Source of the DNA: Phycisphaerales bacterium
Lineage (GTDB): Bacteria; Planctomycetota; Phycisphaerae; Phycisphaerales; UBA1924
Direction: 5' to 3'
Length of the DNA stretch: 18,665 nucleotides
Assembly: GCA_007124345.1 (NCBI GenBank)
Contig: SLFH01000210.1
Location: forward strand, 1 to 18,665
Below the pieces are notes generated by a model. It was given only the letters and a program-made list of their open reading frames with translations, was not told the origin of the DNA and made no database searches. Below are positions 6,308 through 12,576 of this stretch, piece by piece. A program made the translations under genes and the position numbers. Numbering within the stretch: the first letter of the stretch is position 1; the number at the start of each line of letters is the position of its first letter.

Positions 6308-6856
6308 GTGAGACTGAACAGCCAAAAACTCAAGCAGGCGGCCCAGAGCGCCGGTGTCGGCGTCGAAGAGCTCGCCGCCGCCGTCGAGCGGACGGGCCTG
6401 AGCGGCCAGAAGGCCGAGAAGGCCGTCCGCAACTGGATGGCCGGGCGCGACCACCCCCGCTGCAAGGCGGCCGACCTCGCCCGCATGGCCGGCGTCCTGG
6501 GCGTCCAGGTCAAGGACATCGCCCGCTTCGTCAGCGAGGTGCGCTACCACAGAGGCAGCACCCGCAAGGCGCGTCTGGTCGCGGACATGATCCGCGGCAA
6601 GCGGTTCGACCAGGCCGAGCAGATCCTTCGGTTCAGCCCGAAGCGTGCCTCGGTCAATGTGCAGAAGTGCCTCGCGGCCGCCTTCGCCGAGGCGGAAGAG
6701 TTCGAGGCCAACGACCCCGCGCGTCTCGTCATCGCCGAGGTCCATGTGGAGGAGGGGCCGCAGATCAAGCGGTTCCGCCCCAAGGACCGCGGGCGGGCGC
6801 ATCCGATTCTGAAGCAGACCAGCCACATCACCATCGGGCTGGAGGAGAGGGCTTAA
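6308..6856 (+). CDS. rplV: 50S ribosomal protein L22 with N-terminal helix-turn-helix-like extension
   Basis: Residues 72-182 are a complete L22: T-R-K-A-R-L-V-A-D-M-I-R-G-K (85-98), then the tunnel beta-hairpin region H-V-E-E-G-P-Q-I-K-R-F-R-P-K-D-R-G-R-A (146-164) and the T-S-H-I-T-I end. L22 lines the exit tunnel and its globular part sits at the 50S surface. Ordinary L22 is about 110-120 residues; this one has 182 because of a 70-residue head. The head reads as a Cro/C1-type fold: K-L-K-Q-A-A-Q-S-A-G (7-16), V-E-E-L-A-A-A-V (19-26), V-R-N-W-M-A-G-R (40-47) and D-L-A-R-M-A-G-V-L-G-V-Q-V-K-D-I (56-71). GTG 6308 is the first possible start after an in-frame TGA at 6299-6301, with a weak GGGTGA 6 bases upstream. 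An internal ATG at 6485 would give a normal-length L22 but has a poorly spaced ribosome binding site. The stop shares one base with the rpsC ATG. Confidence 0.9.
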   Translation: MRLNSQKLKQAAQSAGVGVEELAAAVERTGLSGQKAEKAVRNWMAGRDHPRCKAADLARMAGVLGVQVKDIARFVSEVRYHRGSTRKARLVADMIRGKRFDQAEQILRFSPKRASVNVQKCLAAAFAEAEEFEANDPARLVIAEVHVEEGPQIKRFRPKDRGRAHPILKQTSHITIGLEERA

Positions 6857-7554
6857 TGGGCCAGAAGACGCACCCGTTCGGGCTCCGCCTCGGCATCACC
6901 GAGGCCCACAGGAGCCGCTGGTACGCGCCCAAGGCGCTCTACGGCGAGCTTCTGATCGAAGACGAGAAGATCCGCCGGTTCCTCGACAAGCGTCTGAACC
7001 GGACGCCGCCAAACGCCGCGGTCGCCGACATCCACATCGAGCGAACCCGCGAGGAGCTGAAGATCATCATCCGGACCGCGCGTCCGGGCTTGGTCATTGG
7101 CCCCAAGGGCGCCGAGGTGGACCGGATGCAGCAGGAACTGCAGTTCATGACCGCCCGCAAGGTGGCGATCTCGATCGTCGAGATCAAGAACCCCGACATT
7201 GACGCTCAGCTCATCGCCGAGGCGGTGGCCGAGCAGCTCAAGCGGCGTTCGAGCTTCCGCCGGGCCCTGAAGATGCGCGCCGAGGCCGCGATGCAGGCGG
7301 GCGCCAAGGGCGTGAAGATCGGCATCGCCGGACGCCTAGGCGGGGCCGACATGAGCCGTCGTCTTGAGGTTCGCCACGGGGCGCTGCCCCTCTCGACCCT
7401 GCAGGCGAGGGTGGAGTACGGGTTTGCCGAGTCGGTGACCACCTACGGCGTGATCGGCGTGAAGGCGTGGGTGTACCGCGGCTTCTACAGCCAGCAGGAA
7501 GAAGAAGACACCGCGGCCCCCGGGCGGCGGATGCGGGCCAGAGGCCGGCGCTGA
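6856..7554 (+). CDS. rpsC: 30S ribosomal protein S3
   Basis: The 232-residue product has the S3 N-terminus M-G-Q-K-T-H-P-F-G-L-R-L-G and a KH-type RNA-binding domain with V-I-G-P-K-G (GxxG at residues 82-85). The C-terminal domain carries G-I-A-G-R-L-G-G-A-D-M-S-R and G-V-K-A-W-V-Y-R-G. S3 lies at the mRNA entry channel and contributes to helicase activity. The ATG overlaps the rplV stop (TAATG), and GGAGGAGAGG at 6841-6850 is an excellent ribosome binding site. The basic tail R-R-M-R-A-R-G-R-R is usual. The end of the gene and its TGA sit in a GCCGGC/GCCGGC hairpin (7544-7560). Confidence 0.97.
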   Translation: MGQKTHPFGLRLGITEAHRSRWYAPKALYGELLIEDEKIRRFLDKRLNRTPPNAAVADIHIERTREELKIIIRTARPGLVIGPKGAEVDRMQQELQFMTARKVAISIVEIKNPDIDAQLIAEAVAEQLKRRSSFRRALKMRAEAAMQAGAKGVKIGIAGRLGGADMSRRLEVRHGALPLSTLQARVEYGFAESVTTYGVIGVKAWVYRGFYSQQEEEDTAAPGRRMRARGRR

Positions 7555-7611
7555 GCCGGCGCGAAACACGCGGAACGACGAGCCAGACAGCGATTTGCCA
7601 AGGACTGACCG

Positions 7612-8043
7612 ATGCCTCCTTACAAGATCCCCAAGCGAGTGAAGTTCCGCAAGGAGATGCGGCGCACCAGCCGCGTCAACCGAAACGCGACGCGCGGCAA
7701 CTATGTGGCCTACGGGGAGTACGGGCTGCAGGCCCTTGAGTCATGCTGGCTCAAGAGCAACTGCATCGAGGCCGGACGCATCGCGTGCCAGCACTTCCTC
7801 AAGCGTGAGGGCAAGCTCTTCATCCGCGTCTTCCCCGACAAGCCCGTCTCCAAGAAGCCCCTGGAAACCCGGATGGGCAAGGGCAAGGCGGATGTGGACT
7901 ACTGGGCGGCAAGGGTGAAGGCCGGCACCATGCTCTTTGAGCTCGCCGGCGTGTCGGAAGTCCGGGCCCGCGAGGCGATGGCCCGCGTGGCGATGAAGAT
8001 GCCGGTGCGGTGCCGGTTCGTCTCACGCCGGATGTCGGTGTGA
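7612..8043 (+). CDS. rplP: 50S ribosomal protein L16
   Basis: L16 of 143 residues, a late-assembling protein that positions A- and P-site tRNAs. Diagnostic are K-F-R-K near the start, Y-G-E-Y-G-L-Q-A-L, I-E-A-G-R-I-A, the block I-R-V-F-P-D-K-P-V-S-K-K-P-L-E-T-R-M-G-K-G-K and the end M-K-M-P-V-R-C-R-F-V. Arg87 corresponds to the E. coli Arg81 hydroxylated by RoxA/YcfD. The N-terminal segment R-R-T-S-R-V-N-R-N-A-T-R-G-N differs from the usual K-G-R-N-R-G-x-A sequence, and residues 44-52 are divergent. AAGGA (7600-7604) lies 7 bases before ATG 7612. rpmC follows 27 bases downstream. Confidence 0.96.
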   Translation: MPPYKIPKRVKFRKEMRRTSRVNRNATRGNYVAYGEYGLQALESCWLKSNCIEAGRIACQHFLKREGKLFIRVFPDKPVSKKPLETRMGKGKADVDYWAARVKAGTMLFELAGVSEVRAREAMARVAMKMPVRCRFVSRRMSV

Positions 8044-8070
8044 CGGGCCGGGCGGCCAGGAGCGATTGAT

Positions 8071-8274
8071 ATGACCGGCGAAGAAGTCAGAAAGCTCGAC
8101 AGCGAAGAGATCGAGGTCGAGCTCAAGAGGTTGCGGGAAAAGCTGTTCGACCTGCGTCAGTCGGCGGCTACAGAGAAGGTGGCGGACAACTCCCGCTTCC
8201 GTTCGCTCAGGCACGATGTCGCGCGTCTGCTCACCGAGCAGAACGCCAGGCGTCGGGCGTCGGCGGCCGGGTGA
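8071..8274 (+). CDS. rpmC: 50S ribosomal protein L29
   Basis: A 67-residue, almost wholly helical protein with the L29 pattern: E-V-R-K-L-D-S-E-E-I, L-K-R-L-R-E-K-L-F-D-L-R-Q-S and a C-terminal V-A-R-L-L-T-E-Q-N. L29 sits beside L23 at the tunnel exit. ATG 8071 has AGGAG (8058-8062) 8 bases upstream. It precedes rpsQ as in most bacteria, but with a 91-base spacer that carries a strong hairpin. Confidence 0.95.
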   Translation: MTGEEVRKLDSEEIEVELKRLREKLFDLRQSAATEKVADNSRFRSLRHDVARLLTEQNARRRASAAG

Positions 8275-8318
8275 TCGTCGCCCGGATGGTCAGGGCAATT
8301 AGGGCGTAGTGGATCGAC

Positions 8319-8350
8319 AAGGGCCCGCTCCGGAGCGGGCGGGACCCTTT
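8319..8350 (+). promoter_or_regulatory. Strong inverted repeat in the rpmC-rpsQ spacer
   Basis: GCCCGCTCC/GGAGCGGGC (8323-8340) is a perfect 18-base palindrome that can fold as a 7-pair stem with a CCGG loop. Outer AAGG (8319-8322) and CCTT (8346-8349) can extend it with a bulge. There is no U-run directly after the core stem, so it is not a canonical terminator. It ends shortly before the rpsQ binding site at 8356-8359 and could limit S17 translation or pause transcription. Confidence 0.45.
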
Positions 8351-8365
8351 CAGAAGAGGTCGCAG

Positions 8366-8656
8366 ATGGCAGAAGACAGCACCACGGCGGCGGGCGGCCC
8401 CAAGCCCAAAGGCACAAGGGTCGGGGTGGTCGAGACCGATTCGCGCGACAAGACGCGCAAGGTCGTGATCAGCTACCTCGCCAAGCACGCGAAGTACGGC
8501 AAGTATGTCAAGCGCCGGACCGTGCTGCATGTGCACGACGAGGCGAACGAGTCGCGCAACGGCGATGTGGTCGAGGTGGCTCAGTGCCGCCCGATCAGCA
8601 AGACCAAGTCGTGGCGTCTGGTCAAGGTCGTCGAGAGGCGCTCCGAGGCCGTCTGA
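8366..8656 (+). CDS. rpsQ: 30S ribosomal protein S17
   Basis: The 96-residue product is S17, a primary 16S rRNA-binding OB-fold protein. The core runs from G-T-R-V-G-V-V through D-K-T-R-K-V-V-I-S, K-Y-G-K-Y-V-K-R-R-T and H-V-H-D-E to V-E-V-A-Q-C-R-P-I-S-K-T-K-S-W-R-L-V. It has a 16-residue N-terminal extension (M-A-E-D-S-T-T-A-A-G) compared with the shortest family members. ATG 8366 follows GAGG (8356-8359) at 6 bases; an in-frame upstream start at 8309 would translate through the hairpin and is rejected. Confidence 0.95.
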   Translation: MAEDSTTAAGGPKPKGTRVGVVETDSRDKTRKVVISYLAKHAKYGKYVKRRTVLHVHDEANESRNGDVVEVAQCRPISKTKSWRLVKVVERRSEAV

Positions 8657-8681
8657 GGCGCAAGCGGAACAGGACCCAGCG

Positions 8682-9068
8682 ATGCTGCAGCAGGAATCAA
8701 GATGCGAAGTCGCGGATAACTCCGGCGCGAAAATCGCCTACGTCATCCGTGTGTACGGCGGCTCGACCCGTCGCGGCGGCTTCACCCGCCGCACCGCGGG
8801 CGTCGGCGACCGCGTGCTGATCTCGGTGAAGAAGGCGCTGCCCGGCGCGGATGTCAAGCCGGGCGACATGTCCAAGGCGGTCGTGGTCCGCACCAGGAAG
8901 CAGACCCGGCGCAAGGACGGCTCGTATGTCGCGTTCGACACGAACGCGGTGGTGCTGATCAACCAGGACGGCAACCCCCGCGGGACGCGTATCTTCGGCC
9001 CGGTCGCCCGCGAGCTCCGCGACCGGTCGTACATGAAGATCGTCTCGCTCGCGCAGGAGGTGGTGTGA
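8682..9068 (+). CDS. rplN: 50S ribosomal protein L14
   Basis: L14 of 128 residues, part of the factor-binding face and an inter-subunit bridge; the silencing factor RsfS binds it in other bacteria. It shows M-L-Q-Q-E-S-R-C-E-V-A-D-N-S-G-A-K, V-G-D-R-V-L-I-S-V-K-K-A-L-P-G, V-V-V-R-T-R-K, D-T-N-A-V-V-L-I-N and G-T-R-I-F-G-P-V-A-R-E-L-R-D near the end. It is a few residues longer than the common 122. ATG 8682 has AGGA at 8671-8674. One base separates its TGA from the rplX ATG, so the pair is likely coupled. Confidence 0.97.
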   Translation: MLQQESRCEVADNSGAKIAYVIRVYGGSTRRGGFTRRTAGVGDRVLISVKKALPGADVKPGDMSKAVVVRTRKQTRRKDGSYVAFDTNAVVLINQDGNPRGTRIFGPVARELRDRSYMKIVSLAQEVV

Positions 9069-9069
9069 G

Positions 9070-9408
9070 ATGCCCCGCCATGTGAAAAAGGGCGACACCG
9101 TGATCATCACCGCCGGCGACCACAAGGGACGCACGGGCGAGATCATGTTCGTCGACACAGACCGTGACCGCGTCCTGATCAAGGGCGTCAACCTCCGGAC
9201 CAAGCACGTCAAGCCGACACGGCTGAACCCCCAGGGCGCCGTGATCACCAAGGAAGGCCCGGTCCACATCTCCAATGTCAGCCCGGTCGCTGACGGGCGC
9301 GCCACTCGCGTCCGCTTCCGCGTTAACCAGGACGGCAGCAAGGATCGGATCGCCGCCAGGAACGGAGAGGTTCTCTCCAAAGTCCGCGGGCCCAAGAAGA
9401 AGAGCTGA
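9070..9408 (+). CDS. rplX: 50S ribosomal protein L24
   Basis: L24 of 112 residues, an assembly initiator at the tunnel exit. The KOW motif lies at about residues 4-33: K-K-G-D-T-V-I-I-T-A-G-D-H-K-G-R-T-G. The family block G-V-N-L-R-T-K-H-V-K-P-T and the G-P-V-H-I-S-N-V segment follow. Its ribosome binding site AGGAGG (9055-9060) lies inside the end of rplN, 9 bases before ATG 9070. Length is within the normal range. Confidence 0.96.
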   Translation: MPRHVKKGDTVIITAGDHKGRTGEIMFVDTDRDRVLIKGVNLRTKHVKPTRLNPQGAVITKEGPVHISNVSPVADGRATRVRFRVNQDGSKDRIAARNGEVLSKVRGPKKKS

Positions 9409-9440
9409 CCCCGGGGACGCACCCGGCAGGATGAACGACA

Positions 9441-10070
9441 ATGGCCGAAGAGAAGAAATCCAAGAAGGGCGGCAAGAAGGGCGCTCCCGACGGGCCCGCG
9501 ATGGGTCCCTCCAGCCTCCGCGAGCGCTTCAAGTCCGAAGTCGCGCAGGAGGTCGCCAAGGAGTTCGGGATCGACAACCCGATGGCCCTGCCCAAGCTCG
9601 AGAAGATCACGCTCAATGTCAACATGGGGCGCCATCTCGACGGGACCAAGCTGCCCCCCAATGTGCAGAGCACCGTGCTTGAGACCCTCACCGCGATCTC
9701 CGGCCAGAAGCCGGTGGTCGTCAAGGCCAAGAAGTCCGTCTCGAACTTCAAGGTCCGCGAGGGCTACCCGACCTCGGCGATCGTGACGCTCCGGCGCGAC
9801 CGGATGTGGCACTTCCTGGATCGGCTGATCCACCTGGCCACGCCCCGCATCAAGGACTTCCGGGGCCTGAAGCGCGAGGGCTTCGACCGCCAAGGCAACT
9901 ACTCCTTCGGGCTGACCGAGCAGGGCGTCTTCCCCGAGATCAACATGGCCGAGGCCAACTTCACCCACGGGATGAACATCAACCTGACCTTCAGCAACTC
10001 CGACCGGAAGAAGAGCGAGTTCCTCCTCGAGAAGCTGGGCATGCCCTTCGCGAAGGTCGGCGAGAACTGA
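9441..10070 (+). CDS. rplE: 50S ribosomal protein L5 with Lys-rich N-terminal extension
   Basis: L5 binds 5S rRNA and contacts P-site tRNA in the central protuberance. The core begins near residue 25 (S-L-R-E-R-F-K) and carries N-P-M-A-L-P-K-L-E-K-I-T-L-N-V-N-M-G, the G-Q-K-P-V-V-V-K-A-K-K-S-V block, R-D-R-M-W-H-F-L-D-R-L and the signature F-G-L-T-E-Q-G-V-F-P-E-I. At 209 residues it exceeds the usual 179-187, mainly through residues 1-24, which are Lys/Gly-rich and probably disordered. AGGA (9428-9431) lies 9 bases before ATG 9441. A hairpin GGGCT-CCGGCG-AGCCC (10087-10102) follows the stop. Confidence 0.96.
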   Translation: MAEEKKSKKGGKKGAPDGPAMGPSSLRERFKSEVAQEVAKEFGIDNPMALPKLEKITLNVNMGRHLDGTKLPPNVQSTVLETLTAISGQKPVVVKAKKSVSNFKVREGYPTSAIVTLRRDRMWHFLDRLIHLATPRIKDFRGLKREGFDRQGNYSFGLTEQGVFPEINMAEANFTHGMNINLTFSNSDRKKSEFLLEKLGMPFAKVGEN

Positions 10071-10129
10071 TTTTTAGAAAAGAGCCGGGCTCCGGCGAGC
10101 CCTGATTTAGGACGGAAAGAAGAACGCAT

Positions 10130-10315
10130 ATGGCCACCAAGGCGCAGGTCGCAAAGAGCAACCGCAAGCCGAAATACTCCTCGCGGGTCGTCCGCAGGTG
10201 CGAGCTGACCGGGCGGGCGCGCGGGTACTACCGCAAGTTCCGCATCAGCAGGATCATGCTCCGCAAGCTCGCCCTGGAGGGCAAGATCCCGGGCATGCGC
10301 AAGTCGAGCTGGTGA
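10130..10315 (+). CDS. rpsN: 30S ribosomal protein S14, short form lacking the zinc ribbon
   Basis: The 61-residue length and the ends (M-A-T-K-A-Q-V-A-K-S-N-R-K-P-K-Y and K-I-P-G-M-R-K-S-S-W) match type Z S14 of the 30S head. Type Z proteins bind zinc through two C-x-x-C pairs at about 24/27 and 40/43. Here only Cys24 remains: the first pair reads C-E-L-T and the second S-R-I-M, so residues 27, 40 and 43 are Thr, Ser and Met. It should therefore fold without zinc. Cysteine-free S14 in most bacteria is the longer form (about 89-101 residues); this one is short and nearly cysteine-free. ATG 10130 has the purine-rich GGAAAGAAG (10114-10122) upstream. Confidence 0.93.
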   Translation: MATKAQVAKSNRKPKYSSRVVRRCELTGRARGYYRKFRISRIMLRKLALEGKIPGMRKSSW

Positions 10316-10404
10316 GACCCGAGGCCGAAGGTGGCGAGCCCCGTCCCGCGTAAGGGACACGGGCCAGGGACACTGAGCGTCCCAGCAAGAGGAATGGACG
10401 AACG
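10316..10404 (+). promoter_or_regulatory. rpsH leader with repeated, exchangeable hairpin arms
   Basis: Two hairpins lie between rpsN and rpsH. The first is CCCGT-CCC (10340-10347) with GGG-AC-ACGGG (10354-10363); the second is GGGAC-ACTGAGC-GTCCC (10367-10383). The octamer AGGGACAC occurs twice (10353-10360 and 10366-10373), so GTCCC at 10343-10347 and at 10379-10383 could each pair with either GGGAC. The second hairpin ends just before the rpsH binding site (AAGAGGAA, 10388-10395). In E. coli S8 represses its own operon through an mRNA site; no direct match to that site was recognised here. Confidence 0.4.
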
Positions 10405-10803
10405 ATGGCACTGAGCGACCCGATCGCGGACATGCTGACCCGGATCCGCAACGCCGGCCGGAACAGAGAGAAGGCGGTGACCGTGCTCAACAGCAAGGTC
10501 AACCGCGGCATCGCAGATGTCCTCGTGAACGAAGGCTACATCAACGCCTTCGATGTCATCGAGGACGGACGCCAGGGCATCATCCGGATCACACTCCGGT
10601 ACGGGCCCCGGGGCGAGCGCGTGCTTAACCGCATCGACCGGGTGAGCAAGCCCGGCCGGCGCGTCTACCAGAAGGTCGACGAGCTGCCACGCCCCCTCCA
10701 GGGGCTCGGCATCGCGGTGGTCTCGACCAGCCGCGGCGTCCTCAGCGACCGAAAGTGCCGCGAGGAGCGGGTGGGCGGAGAGGTGCTCTGCGTCGTCGCG
10801 TGA
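10405..10803 (+). CDS. rpsH: 30S ribosomal protein S8
   Basis: S8 of 132 residues, a primary binder of the 16S rRNA central domain. It starts M-A-L-S-D-P-I-A-D-M-L-T-R-I-R-N-A and has V-L-V-N-E-G-Y-I, S-K-P-G-R-R-V-Y-Q-K, and the RNA-binding C-terminal end G-I-A-V-V-S-T-S-R-G-V-L-S-D-R-K-C-R-E. Length is normal. ATG 10405 is preferred to the out-of-frame ATG at 10394, which ends after six codons. The purine-rich AAGAGGAA (10388-10395) is its binding site. Confidence 0.97.
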   Translation: MALSDPIADMLTRIRNAGRNREKAVTVLNSKVNRGIADVLVNEGYINAFDVIEDGRQGIIRITLRYGPRGERVLNRIDRVSKPGRRVYQKVDELPRPLQGLGIAVVSTSRGVLSDRKCREERVGGEVLCVVA

Positions 10804-10888
10804 CGGCCGGGCTGAACAGAAGAGCGTCGGATCCTTGGGCTGAAAGGCTTTGCAGGGCCGTTAAGCAGGAAACGAGGCGGAAAGAACC

Positions 10889-11440
10889 ATGTCGCGTCTA
10901 GGCAAAAAACCGGTCACCGCCCCCAAGGGGGTCAAGGTCTCGATCAACGGGCAGACCGTCGAGGTCGAGGGCCCCAAGGGCAAGCTGTCGCGGACCTTCC
11001 CGGATGTCGTGCGTCTGAGCTGGTCCGAGGACGAGAAGGCGGTCAATGTCGCGGTCGACGAGAAGGACCTTTCGGTCCCCGCCAACCGCGCGATGTGGGG
11101 CACCGCCCGGGCGCTGATCGCCAACATGATGGAGGGCGCCTCGACCGGCTTCAGCAAGACCCTCGAGATCGTCGGCGTCGGCTGGGGCGCGCAGCTTCAG
11201 GGCCAGAAGCTGGTCCTCAAGCTCGGGTACGCCAACCCGGTCGAGGTCGATGTCCCCCAGGGCGTCAATGTCTCGGTCGAGAAGCAGATCGTCAAGGTCG
11301 AGGGCTCCGACAAGCACGCGGTGGGGCAGTTCTGCGCCATCGTCCGCTCCAAGCGCAAGCCCGAGCCCTACAACGGCAAGGGCATCAAGTACAGCGGCGA
11401 AGTGATCAAGAAGAAGCAGGGCAAGCAGTTCGGCAGCTGA
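10889..11440 (+). CDS. rplF: 50S ribosomal protein L6
   Basis: L6 of 183 residues, made of two similar domains, lying at the factor-binding site near the sarcin-ricin loop. Family features are M-S-R-L-G-K-K-P-V, V-E-G-P-K-G-K-L-S-R, the G-V-G-W-G-A-Q-L-Q-G and L-G-Y-A-N-P-V segments, and P-Y-N-G-K-G-I-K-Y-S-G-E near the C-terminus. ATG 10889 has GAGGCGGAAAG (10874-10884) upstream. The 85-base spacer after rpsH shows no strong element. An eight-G run (11456-11463) follows the gene and forms part of a small GGGGAG/CTCCCC hairpin. Confidence 0.97.
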   Translation: MSRLGKKPVTAPKGVKVSINGQTVEVEGPKGKLSRTFPDVVRLSWSEDEKAVNVAVDEKDLSVPANRAMWGTARALIANMMEGASTGFSKTLEIVGVGWGAQLQGQKLVLKLGYANPVEVDVPQGVNVSVEKQIVKVEGSDKHAVGQFCAIVRSKRKPEPYNGKGIKYSGEVIKKKQGKQFGS

Positions 11441-11493
11441 TGCCGGGCCCGCCACGGGGGGGGAGAACGCCTCCCCGCTCAAGGACGCAAGCG

Positions 11494-11856
11494 ATGAATC
11501 GTCAGAAACTCAAGGACAAGCGCAGGGGCCGGCGACGCGTCGGCATCCGCAAGCGCGTGATCGGCACGCCCTCGCGTCCCCGCCTGTGCGTGTACAGGTC
11601 GCTGAACCACATCTATGTCCAGGTCGTCGATGATCTGGAGGGCAAGACGCTGGTCTCGGCCTCGACGCGCGACAAGGACACCCGCCTGGACAGCACAGGC
11701 AACACCGACGCCGCGGCGGCGGTCGGGATGAAGATCGCAGAGAAGGCCCGCGCCGCCGGCGTGACCCAGGTCGTTTTCGACCGGGGGGGCTTCAGGTACC
11801 ACGGACGTGTGCGCGCCCTTGCGGACGCGGCGCGGAAGGCCGGACTCGAATTCTGA
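11494..11856 (+). CDS. rplR: 50S ribosomal protein L18
   Basis: L18 of 120 residues, which binds 5S rRNA with L5. The basic N-terminus K-L-K-D-K-R-R-G-R-R-R-V-G-I-R-K-R leads into the core R-P-R-L-C-V-Y-R-S-L-N-H-I-Y-V-Q-V-V-D-D and the C-terminal F-D-R-G-G-F-R-Y-H-G-R-V-R-A-L-A-D-A-A-R-K-A-G-L. AAGGA (11481-11485) lies 8 bases before ATG 11494. Length is normal. It precedes rpsE by 37 bases, the usual spc order. Confidence 0.97.
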   Translation: MNRQKLKDKRRGRRRVGIRKRVIGTPSRPRLCVYRSLNHIYVQVVDDLEGKTLVSASTRDKDTRLDSTGNTDAAAAVGMKIAEKARAAGVTQVVFDRGGFRYHGRVRALADAARKAGLEF

Positions 11857-11893
11857 ACCAACTGGGTCGGCGCGCGACCCAAGCGAGAGCGAC

Positions 11894-12499
11894 ATGCGTG
11901 AGGTGATGGAAGAACGCAATCAGATGGACTCCCACACGATCGGGGTCTATCGAACCGCCGCCACCGTGAAGGGCGGGCGTCGGTTCAGCTTCGGCTCCCT
12001 CGTGATCGTCGGTGATCACAACGGGACGATCGGCTTCGGCTACGCCAAGTCGAACGAGGTGCCAAGCGCGATCGAGAAGGCCACCAAGAAGGCCCGCGCC
12101 CACACTCGCAAGGTGCCGAGGGTCGGATCGACCATCCCCCACGAGGTCACCGGCCGTTTCGGCGCCTCGTCGGTCAGACTGATCCCCGCCTCCCCGGGCA
12201 CGGGCGTCGTCGCGGGAACAACCGTCCGCGCCATGCTCGAGCACGCCGGTATCAGCGACTGCCTGACCAAATGCTACGGCTCGACCAACTCGATCAACGT
12301 CGTCAAGGCCGTCTTCGACGGGCTCGGACGCCTCCAGACCAAGGAGCAGATCGAGGAGCTGCGGGGCCAGGACCTCGGCGCCACCGAGACGGAAGAGAAG
12401 GTCGAACGCGGCGCACGCTTCGTCCCCAAGTTCGGCGACCGCTCCATCAAGGGCGCAGCGACCGACGACGAGAACCAGAAGAACGAGAGCAACGATTGA
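11894..12499 (+). CDS. rpsE: 30S ribosomal protein S5
   Basis: S5 of 201 residues, involved in decoding fidelity and mRNA helicase activity with S3 and S4. It has the double-stranded-RNA-binding-like domain around R-T-A-A-T-V-K-G-G-R-R-F-S-F-G-S-L-V, then G-F-G-Y-A-K-S-N-E-V-P-S-A-I-E-K-A, the P-A-S-P-G-T-G-V-V-A-G block and G-S-T-N-S-I-N-V-V-K. A charged tail of about 50 residues (from about 150) makes it longer than the 165-residue E. coli protein. The first ATG (11894) is chosen although its binding site (AGCGAGAG) is weak; ATG 11906 behind GAGGTG is possible but too close to it. Confidence 0.93.
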   Translation: MREVMEERNQMDSHTIGVYRTAATVKGGRRFSFGSLVIVGDHNGTIGFGYAKSNEVPSAIEKATKKARAHTRKVPRVGSTIPHEVTGRFGASSVRLIPASPGTGVVAGTTVRAMLEHAGISDCLTKCYGSTNSINVVKAVFDGLGRLQTKEQIEELRGQDLGATETEEKVERGARFVPKFGDRSIKGAATDDENQKNESND

Positions 12500-12576
12500 C
12501 CATCGCCGCCGCCGCGAAGCACCCGTGCTGACGCGGCGACGGACAACGGGCCCACAAGGGCCAGAGGGCTTCGGCC

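Noticed and set aside
4877..6826. 649-codon minus-strand open frame opposite rplB, rpsS and rplV
   Set aside because: It lies antisense to well-identified ribosomal genes and its product is low-complexity. It results from the GC bias of the sense codons.
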